Both the position numbers and the translations under genes were made by a program. From Chitinophaga pinensis (GTDB taxonomy: Bacteria; Bacteroidota; Bacteroidia; UKL13-3): a stretch of DNA of 64,000 nucleotides. The notes beneath the pieces were generated by a model. It was not told the origin of the DNA, did not search any database, and saw only the letters and a list, made by a program, of their open reading frames with translations. The stretch spans positions 1 to 64,000 of the forward strand of contig CAMBSD010000015.1 of NCBI GenBank assembly GCA_945870425.1, written 5' to 3'. Positions 56,043 through 64,000 of this stretch are shown here, in pieces; positions within the stretch are counted from its first letter, which is position 1, and each line of letters starts with the position of its first letter.

Positions 56043-56690
56043 TTAATATTCAAAATTTTTAATTTCATCATCCTTTAAAAGCAATTGAGTGAATGCATCC
56101 AAAGTATGCTGATTTCCTCCAACACTAAAACTATAAACCAATTTTCCATTTTGCTTGGTATGCTTTACGTTAAACAATTTCAGATTATGAGATTGAGTTC
56201 TGTCCGCGATTTTCTCAAACTCTTCCAACTCATCAAACCATATCTTATAAGTTCTAACCTCATGTGTTCTATGGATCAATTTCTCTACATGAGGAATAGC
56301 AAAAAGAAATAACAAAACTAAAATAGCTGATAGTATCGAAAACAAAAACTCGCCACTTCCTACCCCTACTCCCAATGCAGCAATAATCCAAATAATGGTA
56401 GCAGTGGTAAGCCCACTTATCATATTATCTTTATCTTTAAAAATAGCACCTGCACCAATAAATCCAATACCTGTGATGATATTCGCTGCAATTCTATCAT
56501 GACTTTCAGAACTACCCAATTTATAAGAAAAAATAGTAAATAAGGTTGATCCGATACAAATCATTACCATCGTTTTGAAGCCAGCATTTTTGTTTTTGTA
56601 TTCGCGTTCTACCCCGATGCACGCGCCAATCAATGCTGAAATAATCAACTTATTTAGATCCTGTTCCTCTATAATGAAATCAATATTCAT
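56043..56690 (-). CDS. MgtC/SapB family membrane protein
   Basis: 215 residues. The MgtC domain is in the first half: IGACIGVEREYKNKNAGFKTM, CIGSTLFTIFSY, RIAANIITGIGFIGAGAIFK, GLTTATIIWIIAALGVGVG, with four to five helices. The C-terminal soluble part is ACT-like (YSFSVGGNQHTL). MgtC proteins support growth at low magnesium and virulence in pathogens; a similar membrane role is inferred. It shares a 5-base spacer with the upstream lipoprotein gene. Confidence 0.9.
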   Translation of the reverse strand: MNIDFIIEEQDLNKLIISALIGACIGVEREYKNKNAGFKTMVMICIGSTLFTIFSYKLGSSESHDRIAANIITGIGFIGAGAIFKDKDNMISGLTTATIIWIIAALGVGVGSGEFLFSILSAILVLLFLFAIPHVEKLIHRTHEVRTYKIWFDELEEFEKIADRTQSHNLKLFNVKHTKQNGKLVYSFSVGGNQHTLDAFTQLLLKDDEIKNFEY

Positions 56691-56695
56691 ATAGA

Positions 56696-57106
56696 TTAGT
56701 TTTCTAAAGCACTTTTAGGAATATTTTGGTTGTTTATCTTCTTAAACCTACGAGTAAAAATGATATTCGGATAAGCAATTTGACAAAATTTATTAGTATC
56801 AAGCACTTGAATATCCCATCTACTCTTAATTTTCCAAATACTATAATCTACAAACTGAATATAAGGCTGATTGATTTTATTTTTAAAAACAGCATAGGTA
56901 TAATAAGCTGTCCAACCATCAAAATTTCTTTCGCACTCGGCATATTTATTAAATGTGATGGTATTGCCACGCTGTTCTTCCCATGTGCCAATAATTGAAA
57001 ATGGTATTTCAGTTTCAACAAGAACAGGTTTAGGATTATCCTTTTTGTCTTCGCATGAGACCAATGCTCCGACTATAAATGCTAATAAAAATAATATTTT
57101 CTTCAT
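56696..57106 (-). CDS. Lipoprotein of unknown function upstream of mgtC
   Basis: 136 residues with lipobox ALVSC (MKKILFLLAFIVGALVSCEDKKDNPKP). The mature domain is compact: FSIIGTWEEQRGNTITFNKYAECERNFDGWTAYYTYAVFKN, then WKIKSRWDIQVLDTN. This is like lipocalin-style small Bacteroidota lipoproteins. Ends 5 bases before mgtC starts, so the two are co-transcribed. Confidence 0.7.
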   Translation of the reverse strand: MKKILFLLAFIVGALVSCEDKKDNPKPVLVETEIPFSIIGTWEEQRGNTITFNKYAECERNFDGWTAYYTYAVFKNKINQPYIQFVDYSIWKIKSRWDIQVLDTNKFCQIAYPNIIFTRRFKKINNQNIPKSALEN

Positions 57107-57173
57107 TTTTTTAGTTTCAAAAATATGAATTCAAATTAATTATGTGATAATTATCTGACTATAAAACTAAAAA

Positions 57174-57296
57174 TCATGACAAAAGCTCTGATAATTCAAG
57201 GCAAATCTTTGCAGGAACCAACGCTAAAAAATCTTCAGGGATAAATGCACTTACGTATAAGGCAATTAATACTAATAACATTGCTAGAATAAACAT
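57174..57296 (-). CDS. Candidate 40-residue membrane peptide
   Basis: ATG at 57296 (MFILAMLLVLIALYVSAFIP) to TGA at 57174. The N-terminal half is a single hydrophobic helix; the C-terminal half is EDFLALVPAKICLELSELLS. No homology known. It fills an otherwise empty 317-base gap between a lipoprotein gene and tRNA-Arg, so it may be a small gene or chance. Confidence 0.35.
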   Translation of the reverse strand: MFILAMLLVLIALYVSAFIPEDFLALVPAKICLELSELLS

Positions 57297-57423
57297 AGTC
57301 AAACATTTAAAGAATAACACATTTTGGAATCAAAAGTAATTATACAAATAGGTTAAAAATTCCAAGTCTTATGCCCGACCAAATAAAAAACCCCTACAAA
57401 TCAATGTTTATAGGGGTTAATCG

Positions 57424-57497
57424 TAGTCCCAGCAGGATTCGAACCTGCGACCTACGGTTTAGAAAACCGGTGCTCTATCCAGCTGAGCTATGAGACC
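57424..57497 (-). tRNA. tRNA-Arg (anticodon TCT)
   Basis: Acceptor GGTCTCA pairs with TGGGACT (G-T pairs included), discriminator A at 57424. D-arm AGCTCAGCTGGATAGAGC, anticodon stem CCGGT / ACCGT around TTTCTAA with anticodon TCT (reads AGA), T-arm GCAGGTTCGAATCCTGC. CCA is not encoded. It is transcribed away from dnaG. Confidence 0.96.
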
Positions 57498-57592
57498 AAA
57501 AGCGGTGCAAATAAAATTTTTTTCTGTTGCAAAGCAAACTTAAATTCAATATTCCTTTTTTTAGTCTCATATTTTTATTCTAAAACAATAAA

Positions 57593-59554
57593 TTGCAAGA
57601 CTTGATTCCACATAATAAAATAGAAGAAATAATGAATGCCGCTAACATCGAAAGTGTTATTGGCGATTATGTTCGTTTAAAAAAACGCGGGGTTAATCTA
57701 TTGGGTAACTGCCCTTTTCATGGTGAAAAAACACCTTCTTTTACAGTATCACCAGTAAAAGGAATATACAAATGTTTTGGCTGCGGCAAGGCCGGAAATG
57801 TGGTAAATTTCATCATGGAACACGATAGTTTGGGCTATGTGCAAGCACTAAAATTTTTAGCAGATAAGTTCAATATTGAGTGGCCAAAGCAGGAACAAGT
57901 TAATATTGACGAAGAAAAAAAGCAGCAAAGCGAGCGCGAAAGTCTCCAAATTTTAAACAATTGGTCGGCTGAATATTTTGAAAACATCCTTTGGAATGAT
58001 ACTGATGGGCAAACAATCGGATTGGGTTATTTTGAAGAACGTGGTTTTAGACATGATATCATCAAAAAATTTCATTTAGGTTATAGCAAAGATTCATGGA
58101 ACGCATACTTTGATGAAGCTATTAAGAACCAGTACAACACAGAAGTATTACTTAGTTCGGGTTTAGTTAAACAGAGTGAAGACGGCAAGAAATATGATGC
58201 CTATAGAGGTCGTGTAATTTTCCCTATTCATGGCAGCAATGGAAAAGTCATTGCTTTCGCAGGTCGCTTTTTGAAAAAAGACCCGAAAAGTCCAAAGTAT
58301 GTAAACTCTCCAGAAACCATTCTTTACCATAAAAGTAATGAGTTATATGGCTTATACTTTGCTAAAAACATAATCAAGCAAAAGGACTCAGTATACTTGG
58401 TTGAAGGTTATACAGATGTGATAAGCATGCACCAAGCTGGTGTCGAGAATGTAGTGGCTTCTTCTGGTACATCCCTTACCGAAAACCAAACCAAGCTTAT
58501 CAAACGCTTTACAGACAATGTAACCGTTTTGTATGATGGAGATGCTGCAGGTATTAAAGCCAGTTTGCGCGGTATTGATATGTTGCTAGAGCAAGGCTTG
58601 AACGTGAAGGTGGTGCTTTTCCCTGATGGAGAAGATCCTGATAGCTATAGCATTAAAGTGGGTTCTGAGGCATTTGCTAACTATTTAAACGAATCGAGCA
58701 AAGATTTCATCTTATTCAAACTGCATTTATTGCTAGGTGATACCAAAGGTGATCCTGTGAAAAAGGCTGCAGTGGTCAGAGACATTGTAGAAAGCATCGT
58801 AAAAATACCAGATGTATTTAAACGTGCTGCTTTCATCAAAGAATGTTCGCAATTGCTTGAAATAGATGAGCAATTGCTGATAAGCGAAGCCAATAAATCG
58901 AGAAGAAATTTTGTTAAACAACAAGAAAAGGATTGGATTGAAAAAGAGCCTCATACGCAAGCCGAGGAGACTTTAACATACGAACAAGCCATTGATGCCA
59001 CCTTCAAAGAAATTGATGGTTATCATCAAGAAAAAGACATTGTACGCCTGCTATTGAAGTATGGCAATAACAAGATTGATAACTATATGAATGCTGCCCA
59101 TTTTATCCTTCACGAATTGCATCAAGACGAAATAGAAATTGAACACAACAATATCCATTTGTTTATTGATGAATACAAAAGGCAATTGGAAGTACAAAGA
59201 GATTTGAATGACACATTCTTTATTCAACACCAGAATACAGACATATCAACCTTAACGGCTGATGTGCTTGGCAGTCAGCTCACCACAAGTCCACATTGGG
59301 GTCGCAAATTCGACTATGTAGTGGAAGCACCTGAAGTAAATTATATTGAAGATATCGCTTCATCCTTACGCAGAATCAAACAAAAATATTTGGATAAAAA
59401 ACTGCAACAAACCCTTAAAAATATTCAAGAGGCATCAGACGAAGAGACCAATGATTTATACCAACATGTGTATCAAATTTTATTAGAACAAAAAACCAAA
59501 TTAGCCCTAGAAACGGGAACAGTGGTGCAAAGATGGTTTGGCACTAAAGCTTAG
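57593..59554 (+). CDS. dnaG: DNA primase
   Basis: It synthesises RNA primers at the fork. 653 residues. No ATG lies near the N-terminus; TTG at 57593 or at 57602 (giving IPHNKIEEIM, the usual opening) are the candidates. The CHC2 zinc finger reads CPFHGEKTPSFTVSPVKGIYKCFGCG; then the primase core (YRGRVIFPIH, KYVNSPETILYHKSNELYGLY) and Toprim (VEGYTDVISMHQAGVENVVASSGTSLT, LYDGDAAGIKASLRG) follow. The C-terminal helicase-binding region is family-like but divergent. Confidence 0.95.
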   Translation: MQDLIPHNKIEEIMNAANIESVIGDYVRLKKRGVNLLGNCPFHGEKTPSFTVSPVKGIYKCFGCGKAGNVVNFIMEHDSLGYVQALKFLADKFNIEWPKQEQVNIDEEKKQQSERESLQILNNWSAEYFENILWNDTDGQTIGLGYFEERGFRHDIIKKFHLGYSKDSWNAYFDEAIKNQYNTEVLLSSGLVKQSEDGKKYDAYRGRVIFPIHGSNGKVIAFAGRFLKKDPKSPKYVNSPETILYHKSNELYGLYFAKNIIKQKDSVYLVEGYTDVISMHQAGVENVVASSGTSLTENQTKLIKRFTDNVTVLYDGDAAGIKASLRGIDMLLEQGLNVKVVLFPDGEDPDSYSIKVGSEAFANYLNESSKDFILFKLHLLLGDTKGDPVKKAAVVRDIVESIVKIPDVFKRAAFIKECSQLLEIDEQLLISEANKSRRNFVKQQEKDWIEKEPHTQAEETLTYEQAIDATFKEIDGYHQEKDIVRLLLKYGNNKIDNYMNAAHFILHELHQDEIEIEHNNIHLFIDEYKRQLEVQRDLNDTFFIQHQNTDISTLTADVLGSQLTTSPHWGRKFDYVVEAPEVNYIEDIASSLRRIKQKYLDKKLQQTLKNIQEASDEETNDLYQHVYQILLEQKTKLALETGTVVQRWFGTKA

Positions 59555-59638
59555 CTTTATTTAAAATCAAAGTTAGCTTCAGAAATAAACCCTATTATTG
59601 CAATGTAGAACTACAGCTACCTAAGAAGAGAAATAGGA

Positions 59639-60838
59639 ATGAAAACAATAGGCATTATTCGCGAAGGGAAAAAACCATCTGACTTAAGAACCCCGCTTAC
59701 ACCAAGACAATGTGTTGAATTAATGAATATCATCCCAGATATAAAAATTTTGGTGCAAAGCTCCCCTTTCAGGTGTTTTAATGATGATGAATACAAAAAC
59801 GCAGGTATTGAGGTGGTTGAAGACATGACATCATGCGATATTTTATTGGGCGTAAAAGAAGTGCCAGTTTCTGAATTGATAGCTGACAAAACCTATTTAT
59901 TTTTCTCACATACCATCAAAAAACAAGCTCACAACAGAGCCTTGCTGCGCAGCATATTAGAAAAAAACATTCGCCTAATCGACTACGAAACATTGGTTTG
60001 GGATGCAGGCAATAGAATTATTGGATTTGGACGTTTTGCAGGCATTGTAGGTACGCACTATGCATTCAGTATGATGGGCCAAAAATATGGTTTATTTAAT
60101 TTTAAACCTGCCCACCTTTGCCACGACTATTCAGAAATGATTGAGCAGTATATTGGTGTAAAGTTACCTTCTGTAAAAATTGTTTTATGTGGAGATGGTA
60201 GGGTGGCTCATGGCTGTATTGAATTGATGAAAAAACTTAAAATTCACCGTGTATCTCAAGAAGAATTTTTGGACAACACCTATGATGAGCCAGTTTACGT
60301 GCATCTAAGAAGCGAAGATTACTACGCACACAAAGATGGACGAGAGTGGGATAAATCAGACTTTTATAAGCATCCAGAAGATTATGTAAGTTCTTTTAAA
60401 CCTTACTTCCAAAAAGCAGATGTAATGCTAAATGCAATATTTTGGAAAGAAGATATTCCATTGTTTTTTACCCATGAGGACATGAAACGTATGGATTTTA
60501 ACATCAAAATTATTTCTGATATTACCTGTGATGTGCCAGGCCCAATACCTTCTACTACAAGAAGCACAACTATAAACGATCCATACTATGGGTATAATCC
60601 ATTTACAGCGCAGGAAACCAAGCCTTTCCAAGCCAACACCATTGACGTGCAAGCGGTTGGTAACCTGCCATGCGAGTTGCCTATTGATGCTTCAATTGAA
60701 TTTGGCGAACAGTTGATTCGTCATGTACTGCCAAGTTTATTGATTGAAGACAAGGAAGGTATTATTAAAAATGCGACCATTGCCGAGCGAGGTAAACTGA
60801 ATGAAAGGTTCGCTTACCTACAAGATTACGTACAGTAA
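59639..60838 (+). CDS. Saccharopine dehydrogenase-like / alanine dehydrogenase-PNT family oxidoreductase
   Basis: 399 residues with the AlaDH/PNT N-terminal pattern: KTIGIIREGKKPSDLRTPLTPRQC, then SCDILLGVKEVP, KTYLFFSHTIKKQ, LIDYETLVW, IGFGRFAGIVGTHYA. The NAD site is at IVLCGDGRVAHGCIELMKKL (about 181-200). Later CDVPGPIPSTTRSTTI and the FEPRTDTIDVQAVGNLP-like segment (here FQANTIDVQAVGNLPCELP) match lysine-forming saccharopine dehydrogenases. Substrate (saccharopine or another amino acid) is not resolvable. Confidence 0.78.
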   Translation: MKTIGIIREGKKPSDLRTPLTPRQCVELMNIIPDIKILVQSSPFRCFNDDEYKNAGIEVVEDMTSCDILLGVKEVPVSELIADKTYLFFSHTIKKQAHNRALLRSILEKNIRLIDYETLVWDAGNRIIGFGRFAGIVGTHYAFSMMGQKYGLFNFKPAHLCHDYSEMIEQYIGVKLPSVKIVLCGDGRVAHGCIELMKKLKIHRVSQEEFLDNTYDEPVYVHLRSEDYYAHKDGREWDKSDFYKHPEDYVSSFKPYFQKADVMLNAIFWKEDIPLFFTHEDMKRMDFNIKIISDITCDVPGPIPSTTRSTTINDPYYGYNPFTAQETKPFQANTIDVQAVGNLPCELPIDASIEFGEQLIRHVLPSLLIEDKEGIIKNATIAERGKLNERFAYLQDYVQ

Positions 60839-60924
60839 TTCAATAATTATTGTAGTTTTTGGATTTTCTAACTAGGCACCAACGGCCTTATTTTACTAGG
60901 ATTTTAATGCCAATTTACTTCATT

Positions 60925-60956
60925 TTTGCTGATACAAAAGCAAAAACGTATGTTTG
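60925..60956 (+). promoter_or_regulatory. Bacteroidota-type promoter directly before a start codon
   Basis: TTTG at 60925-60928, a 20-base spacer, then TATGTTTG at 60949-60956, a perfect TAnnTTTG. Only 4 bases lie between the box and the ATG at 60961, so the message would have no or almost no leader. Confidence 0.6.
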
Positions 60957-60960
60957 AAAC

Positions 60961-62166
60961 ATGAAGAAATTGATTTTACCCGCGCTCATACTTCTTGGTT
61001 CTCTGTCGATTAATGCGCAAACAAAATATACCGAACACATTAAATTGCTAACAGGTCATAGCAGGGATGTAGGTGCGGTTAGCTTTTCTCCAAAAAACAT
61101 GTATCTAGCATCTGCAGGTGCTGATAATATCGTAAATATTTACAAAGCTGATAGCCCATTTACCAGAATAACGTCCTTTAAATCGCATAGCACTCCCATT
61201 AATGTTATTCGCTTCAATCGATTGGGAAATATGTTGCTAACTGCATCCACTGCGCCAAATGATTTTGGAATATTTGTGTACGATTCGGTTTTCAAAAAAG
61301 CCAAAGAACTTTTGGGTCACTCTGCCAATATCAATACCGCTATTTTTGATAATAGCTCGCGTTTTGTATTTTCTGGGTCCGAAGATGGCAAAATATTTTT
61401 GTGGGATATTAAATCAGGTAAAAACTTTAAACAAATTGTCAATGGACAGGCTGTAAATTCAATTGCCATGAACAACGATCCTCGCTTCCTTTTCGTAGCA
61501 GGTGCTGAACCTAAAATAAAAATGTATTCAATAGCCAACGGGCAAGTGGCACGAAGTTTTGACGGTCATATGGACGCTGTAAATGCCATAGAAATCAGCC
61601 CAAATAACAAATTTCTATTAAGTGGTTCAAACGACAAAACAGCACGTATTTGGGACGTATTAACAGGCAAGGAACTACGTAAACTACCTGTTGATTGTTG
61701 GAAGGTAACAGCGGTTGCATTTAGTGAGGATAGCAAATATGCCATTACCGGTTGTAACGATGGCTCTATTAAAGTTTGGGAAGTAGAAACGGGCAAACTA
61801 GTTAGCAGTGTGGAAGCCCAATATTACAATATCAGAGATATTAGTTTGAGTAAAAATTATAAATACATTGCTACTGCACCTATGCTAAGAACAGGTGAAG
61901 ATTTTGGTGTTAGAATTTATCCTTCAGGAATTGAATTACCGCAAAACCTTACAACTAATAATAAGATATATTATCCTTATGCACCGCTTGATAGCATTAT
62001 GAAACTAAGAACACTTACCAAAGCAGATTCAATAAAATACAAAAAGCAAATTGGTATTTTTGAAGATTTTAATAAAGCTAAAAACAAAGACACAGCACCA
62101 AGCAATAAGTTAGATTCAGTAAGGTTTTTTAAAACACCTATGAACAAGCCTAGCACTACAAAGTAA
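60961..62166 (+). CDS. Exported WD40-repeat protein
   Basis: 401 residues with a signal peptide (MKKLILPALILLGSLSINAQ). About six to seven WD40 blades follow: HSRDVGAVSFSPKNMYLASAGADNIVNIY, VNVIRFNRLGNMLLTAS, ANINTAIFDNSSRFVFSGSEDGKIFLWD, VNAIEISPNNKFLLSGSNDKTARIWDV, VAFSEDSKYAITGCNDGSIKVWE. WD40 propellers are scaffolds; the extracytoplasmic partner is unknown. Its ATG sits right after a consensus promoter. A T-rich terminator follows. Confidence 0.9.
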   Translation: MKKLILPALILLGSLSINAQTKYTEHIKLLTGHSRDVGAVSFSPKNMYLASAGADNIVNIYKADSPFTRITSFKSHSTPINVIRFNRLGNMLLTASTAPNDFGIFVYDSVFKKAKELLGHSANINTAIFDNSSRFVFSGSEDGKIFLWDIKSGKNFKQIVNGQAVNSIAMNNDPRFLFVAGAEPKIKMYSIANGQVARSFDGHMDAVNAIEISPNNKFLLSGSNDKTARIWDVLTGKELRKLPVDCWKVTAVAFSEDSKYAITGCNDGSIKVWEVETGKLVSSVEAQYYNIRDISLSKNYKYIATAPMLRTGEDFGVRIYPSGIELPQNLTTNNKIYYPYAPLDSIMKLRTLTKADSIKYKKQIGIFEDFNKAKNKDTAPSNKLDSVRFFKTPMNKPSTTK

Positions 62167-62194
62167 TTAATACAAACTAAAATACTATATTCAT

Positions 62195-62229
62195 AAGCCC
62201 CCAATGCAGATTGTATTTGGGGGCTTTTT
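62195..62229 (+). terminator. Terminator after WD40 gene
   Basis: Stem AAGCCCCCAA / TTGGGGGCTT, 12-nt loop, T tract. Confidence 0.85.
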
Positions 62230-62412
62230 ATTGAAAAGAATTCATAATAGACAAGATTGTATTGAGATAAATGAGACACCTAATTTGACGCAGATAGATA
62301 GCCCAACTATTTCTATTTTTTTATGAATATACTGTTATAACAATATCTGTATAATGGAAGTGTCCAAATTTGAACAGCTTAATATTTATACTAACAAGAA
62401 ATATCACAATTC
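62230..62412. other. Intergenic DNA between two terminators
   Basis: The 310-base gap 62167-62476 holds a terminator on each side; this middle part is AT-rich with no ORF or recognisable element. Confidence 0.4.
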
Positions 62413-62450
62413 AAAAAAAAAAAGAGGCTGCTTTGGTGAAAGCAGCCTCT
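62413..62450 (-). terminator. Terminator of the T9SS surface protein gene
   Basis: Stem AGAGGCTGCTTT / AAAGCAGCCTCT, GGTG loop; on the minus strand followed by a long T run (A11 on plus). Confidence 0.9.
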
Positions 62451-62476
62451 ATAAAATAAGGTCTACCTGAAATGGA

Positions 62477-64000
62477 TTATTTTACAAATTTCATTGTTTT
62501 GATTGCTGCACCATTTTCGTCTGATAATTGAATAAAGTAAATTCCTTGTGCAAGGTTACTAACATTCATAGATGATTTACCATCTGTTCCCAATGAATTT
62601 AATTCATAGCCTGAAACAAGGTTACCTTTGGTATCAAACACATCAACGGATATGTTTTTGGCTGTATTGTTTTTATAAGCAATGTTTAACACATCATTAG
62701 TTGGAACAGGATACAAAGCATAAGAAGATGAAATCTCATTAGCTATGTCCTTAATTGATGTAGGCGATGCAAAGGTGGTATCATTTAAAATCAACACAAA
62801 TCTGTCTTTACCCCATTGGTGAGGGAGTGAATCCATCACAAATGTGTACGAACTAACTTTTCTTACATCAATTGTTTTTTGGGTAAATTTATCCAATAAT
62901 TGAATTCTCATAGCAGGTGAGAAGCTTTCTAAATTGGTAAAATTGAAGTAATAAGTGCCTTTTTGCGTAGCTTCTACATTCATGCTTACACGTGTTTCGG
63001 TGGTCACAACTGGAATACTTGACAATGTTAAATTAACTGAATCATTGCCATAGCTTGATAGATTCAGGTTATCATTTTTCATTTTTGTAATATCATAATC
63101 ATCCTTATTAAGTGTAGCGCCATCTATCATTTTCAAGATATATTCATCACTTTCTGTTGAGTCTCTAAAATATTTAATATGCAATTCATTATTTGCAGTT
63201 GTTTTATGCAGTACAAAAGAATTGGTATTGGTTTTGAAAGCCTCAGTAAAAGTCAATGCTGCTCCTGTTCCGGTAGCCTGAACAAAGAAACCAGTTGCAC
63301 TTGGAATTAAACCATTAGTTAAAGTTCCAGAACCTGCCAATGCGCTAAAGCTTTTATAAGAATTTGAAGTCGCATCAAAAACGTGTATTGCATTCGATAT
63401 ATTTGTTCTATTGCTATTTGAAGCCCAAAAAGCCGCCCAATCAAAAGCACACGGATATGGGTTTGCTAATAAATTCCAACCATCAGTAGCATTATCAAAA
63501 GCCCCTGCAGTGCCAGTTCCAGTTGAGTTTATCAGCATAGATACAGAACCTGCATTTACCCCACTCGTAACACCGCCTGTCTGGGTAAATGTAAAGGAAG
63601 ATTGGGCGGGTGCAGATCCCGGTTCAAAATAACCAATAACAGCCGTATCCGTTGCATAAGTTCCTGTGATAGGACCCCTTACGAAAGCTCTGTAACCTAC
63701 ACCAGGCGTTAAAGTAGTTGCCATATTTGATACTGGATTAGCCCAACCATTTTCAATGGTACCAGATGCAGTTCTGTTATATATCCTAACTGATGACGGA
63801 GTGCCTGCGGTATTATTAAATCCTAATAAATTTGAACGAGTGGTAGCATATCCATTTGAATTTGCCGACCCTATAGTTGCCCCTGGTGTACCAGGGCCTG
63901 TGATGTAAAACTGAGAACCCCAACTAGCCAATGTTTGACCTGTAACAGGTGCACCAAGGTACCTCCATCTGCGACCAGAACCAGAAATATACCTTTCAAC
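62477..64000 (-). CDS. T9SS-sorted surface protein (5' end outside window)
   Basis: The frame is open to the right edge (reading VERYISGSGRRWRYLGAPVTGQTL before ASWGSQF), so the true start is beyond the window; a TTG at 63931 is not the start. The visible 507 residues hold a long Ser/Thr/Gly-rich beta region (NLLANPYPCAFDWAAFWAS typical of Bacteroidota surface proteins), then FVLILNDTTF, and a type A sorting domain: YALYPVPTNDVLNIAYK, FDTKGNLVSGYEL, GIYFIQLSDENG and a final MKFVK. It is exported by T9SS. Adhesin or enzyme role not known. Confidence 0.88.
   Translation of the reverse strand, partial: VERYISGSGRRWRYLGAPVTGQTLASWGSQFYITGPGTPGATIGSANSNGYATTRSNLLGFNNTAGTPSSVRIYNRTASGTIENGWANPVSNMATTLTPGVGYRAFVRGPITGTYATDTAVIGYFEPGSAPAQSSFTFTQTGGVTSGVNAGSVSMLINSTGTGTAGAFDNATDGWNLLANPYPCAFDWAAFWASNSNRTNISNAIHVFDATSNSYKSFSALAGSGTLTNGLIPSATGFFVQATGTGAALTFTEAFKTNTNSFVLHKTTANNELHIKYFRDSTESDEYILKMIDGATLNKDDYDITKMKNDNLNLSSYGNDSVNLTLSSIPVVTTETRVSMNVEATQKGTYYFNFTNLESFSPAMRIQLLDKFTQKTIDVRKVSSYTFVMDSLPHQWGKDRFVLILNDTTFASPTSIKDIANEISSSYALYPVPTNDVLNIAYKNNTAKNISVDVFDTKGNLVSGYELNSLGTDGKSSMNVSNLAQGIYFIQLSDENGAAIKTMKFVK

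Overview
The window is a chromosomal segment of a Bacteroidota bacterium. It is AT-rich. It carries type IX secretion (T9SS)-type C-terminal sorting domains, a LruC-domain surface protein, many outer-membrane beta-barrels, an ECF sigma factor paired with a membrane protein, a SusC-like-era TonB receptor, and promoters of the Bacteroidota type (TTTG, about 19 bases, TAnnTTTG). Start codons are rarely preceded by a Shine-Dalgarno sequence. I cannot name a genus; the gene content is that of a Sphingobacteriia/Chitinophagia-like lineage.

Left part (1-12 kb): a partial Mrr-type nuclease, pyrD, a pirin/YceI pair, pdxJ, then a minus-strand relA/spoT-fur-purA cluster (stringent response, metal regulation, purine synthesis). 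A tRNA-Leu and trigger factor follow. At 12.1-12.9 kb lies a REP-associated tyrosine transposase element, directly followed by what looks like an internally deleted copy of the same element.

13-35 kb: protein quality control (clpP, clpX, grpE, dnaJ with only two of the usual four zinc motifs), a beta-barrel/helix-hairpin-helix operon, and a 1,134-residue LruC surface protein with 258-bp tandem repeats. Next come a nucleoid-associated protein and a membrane pyrophosphatase with a 110-residue Cys/Met-rich tail. Downstream of the pyrophosphatase are three 131-bp tandem repeats and a decayed copy of the tail. The section ends with an SPFH protein, a cyclophilin, serS, and an ECF sigma operon whose second gene encodes a protein that appears to span both membranes.

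35-50 kb: groES-groEL, a Ppx/GppA phosphatase, an FGE-like lipid-side protein, a ParE-type toxin-antitoxin pair, maf, an ArsC-like reductase, then a run of MFS transporter, LutA-like Fe-S protein, a small Cys-containing protein and a TonB-dependent receptor. A prohibitin-like protein and a very unusual 890-residue tandem D-Ala-D-Ala ligase fusion follow.

50-64 kb: a TlpA-type thioredoxin, a lipoprotein cyclophilin, rsmA, a pseudogene, leucyl aminopeptidase, pdxA, two paralogous mini membrane proteins, an MgtC family protein, tRNA-Arg, dnaG, a saccharopine/alanine dehydrogenase-like enzyme, a secreted WD40 protein and a T9SS surface protein cut by the right edge. pdxJ and pdxA together indicate the DXP-dependent vitamin B6 route.

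A dispersed hairpin family (ATGTCGGG, 8-nt loop, CCCGACAT) occurs at six or more places, always in intergenic DNA, in two different larger repeat contexts. No CRISPR array, rRNA operon, prophage or integrative element was seen.
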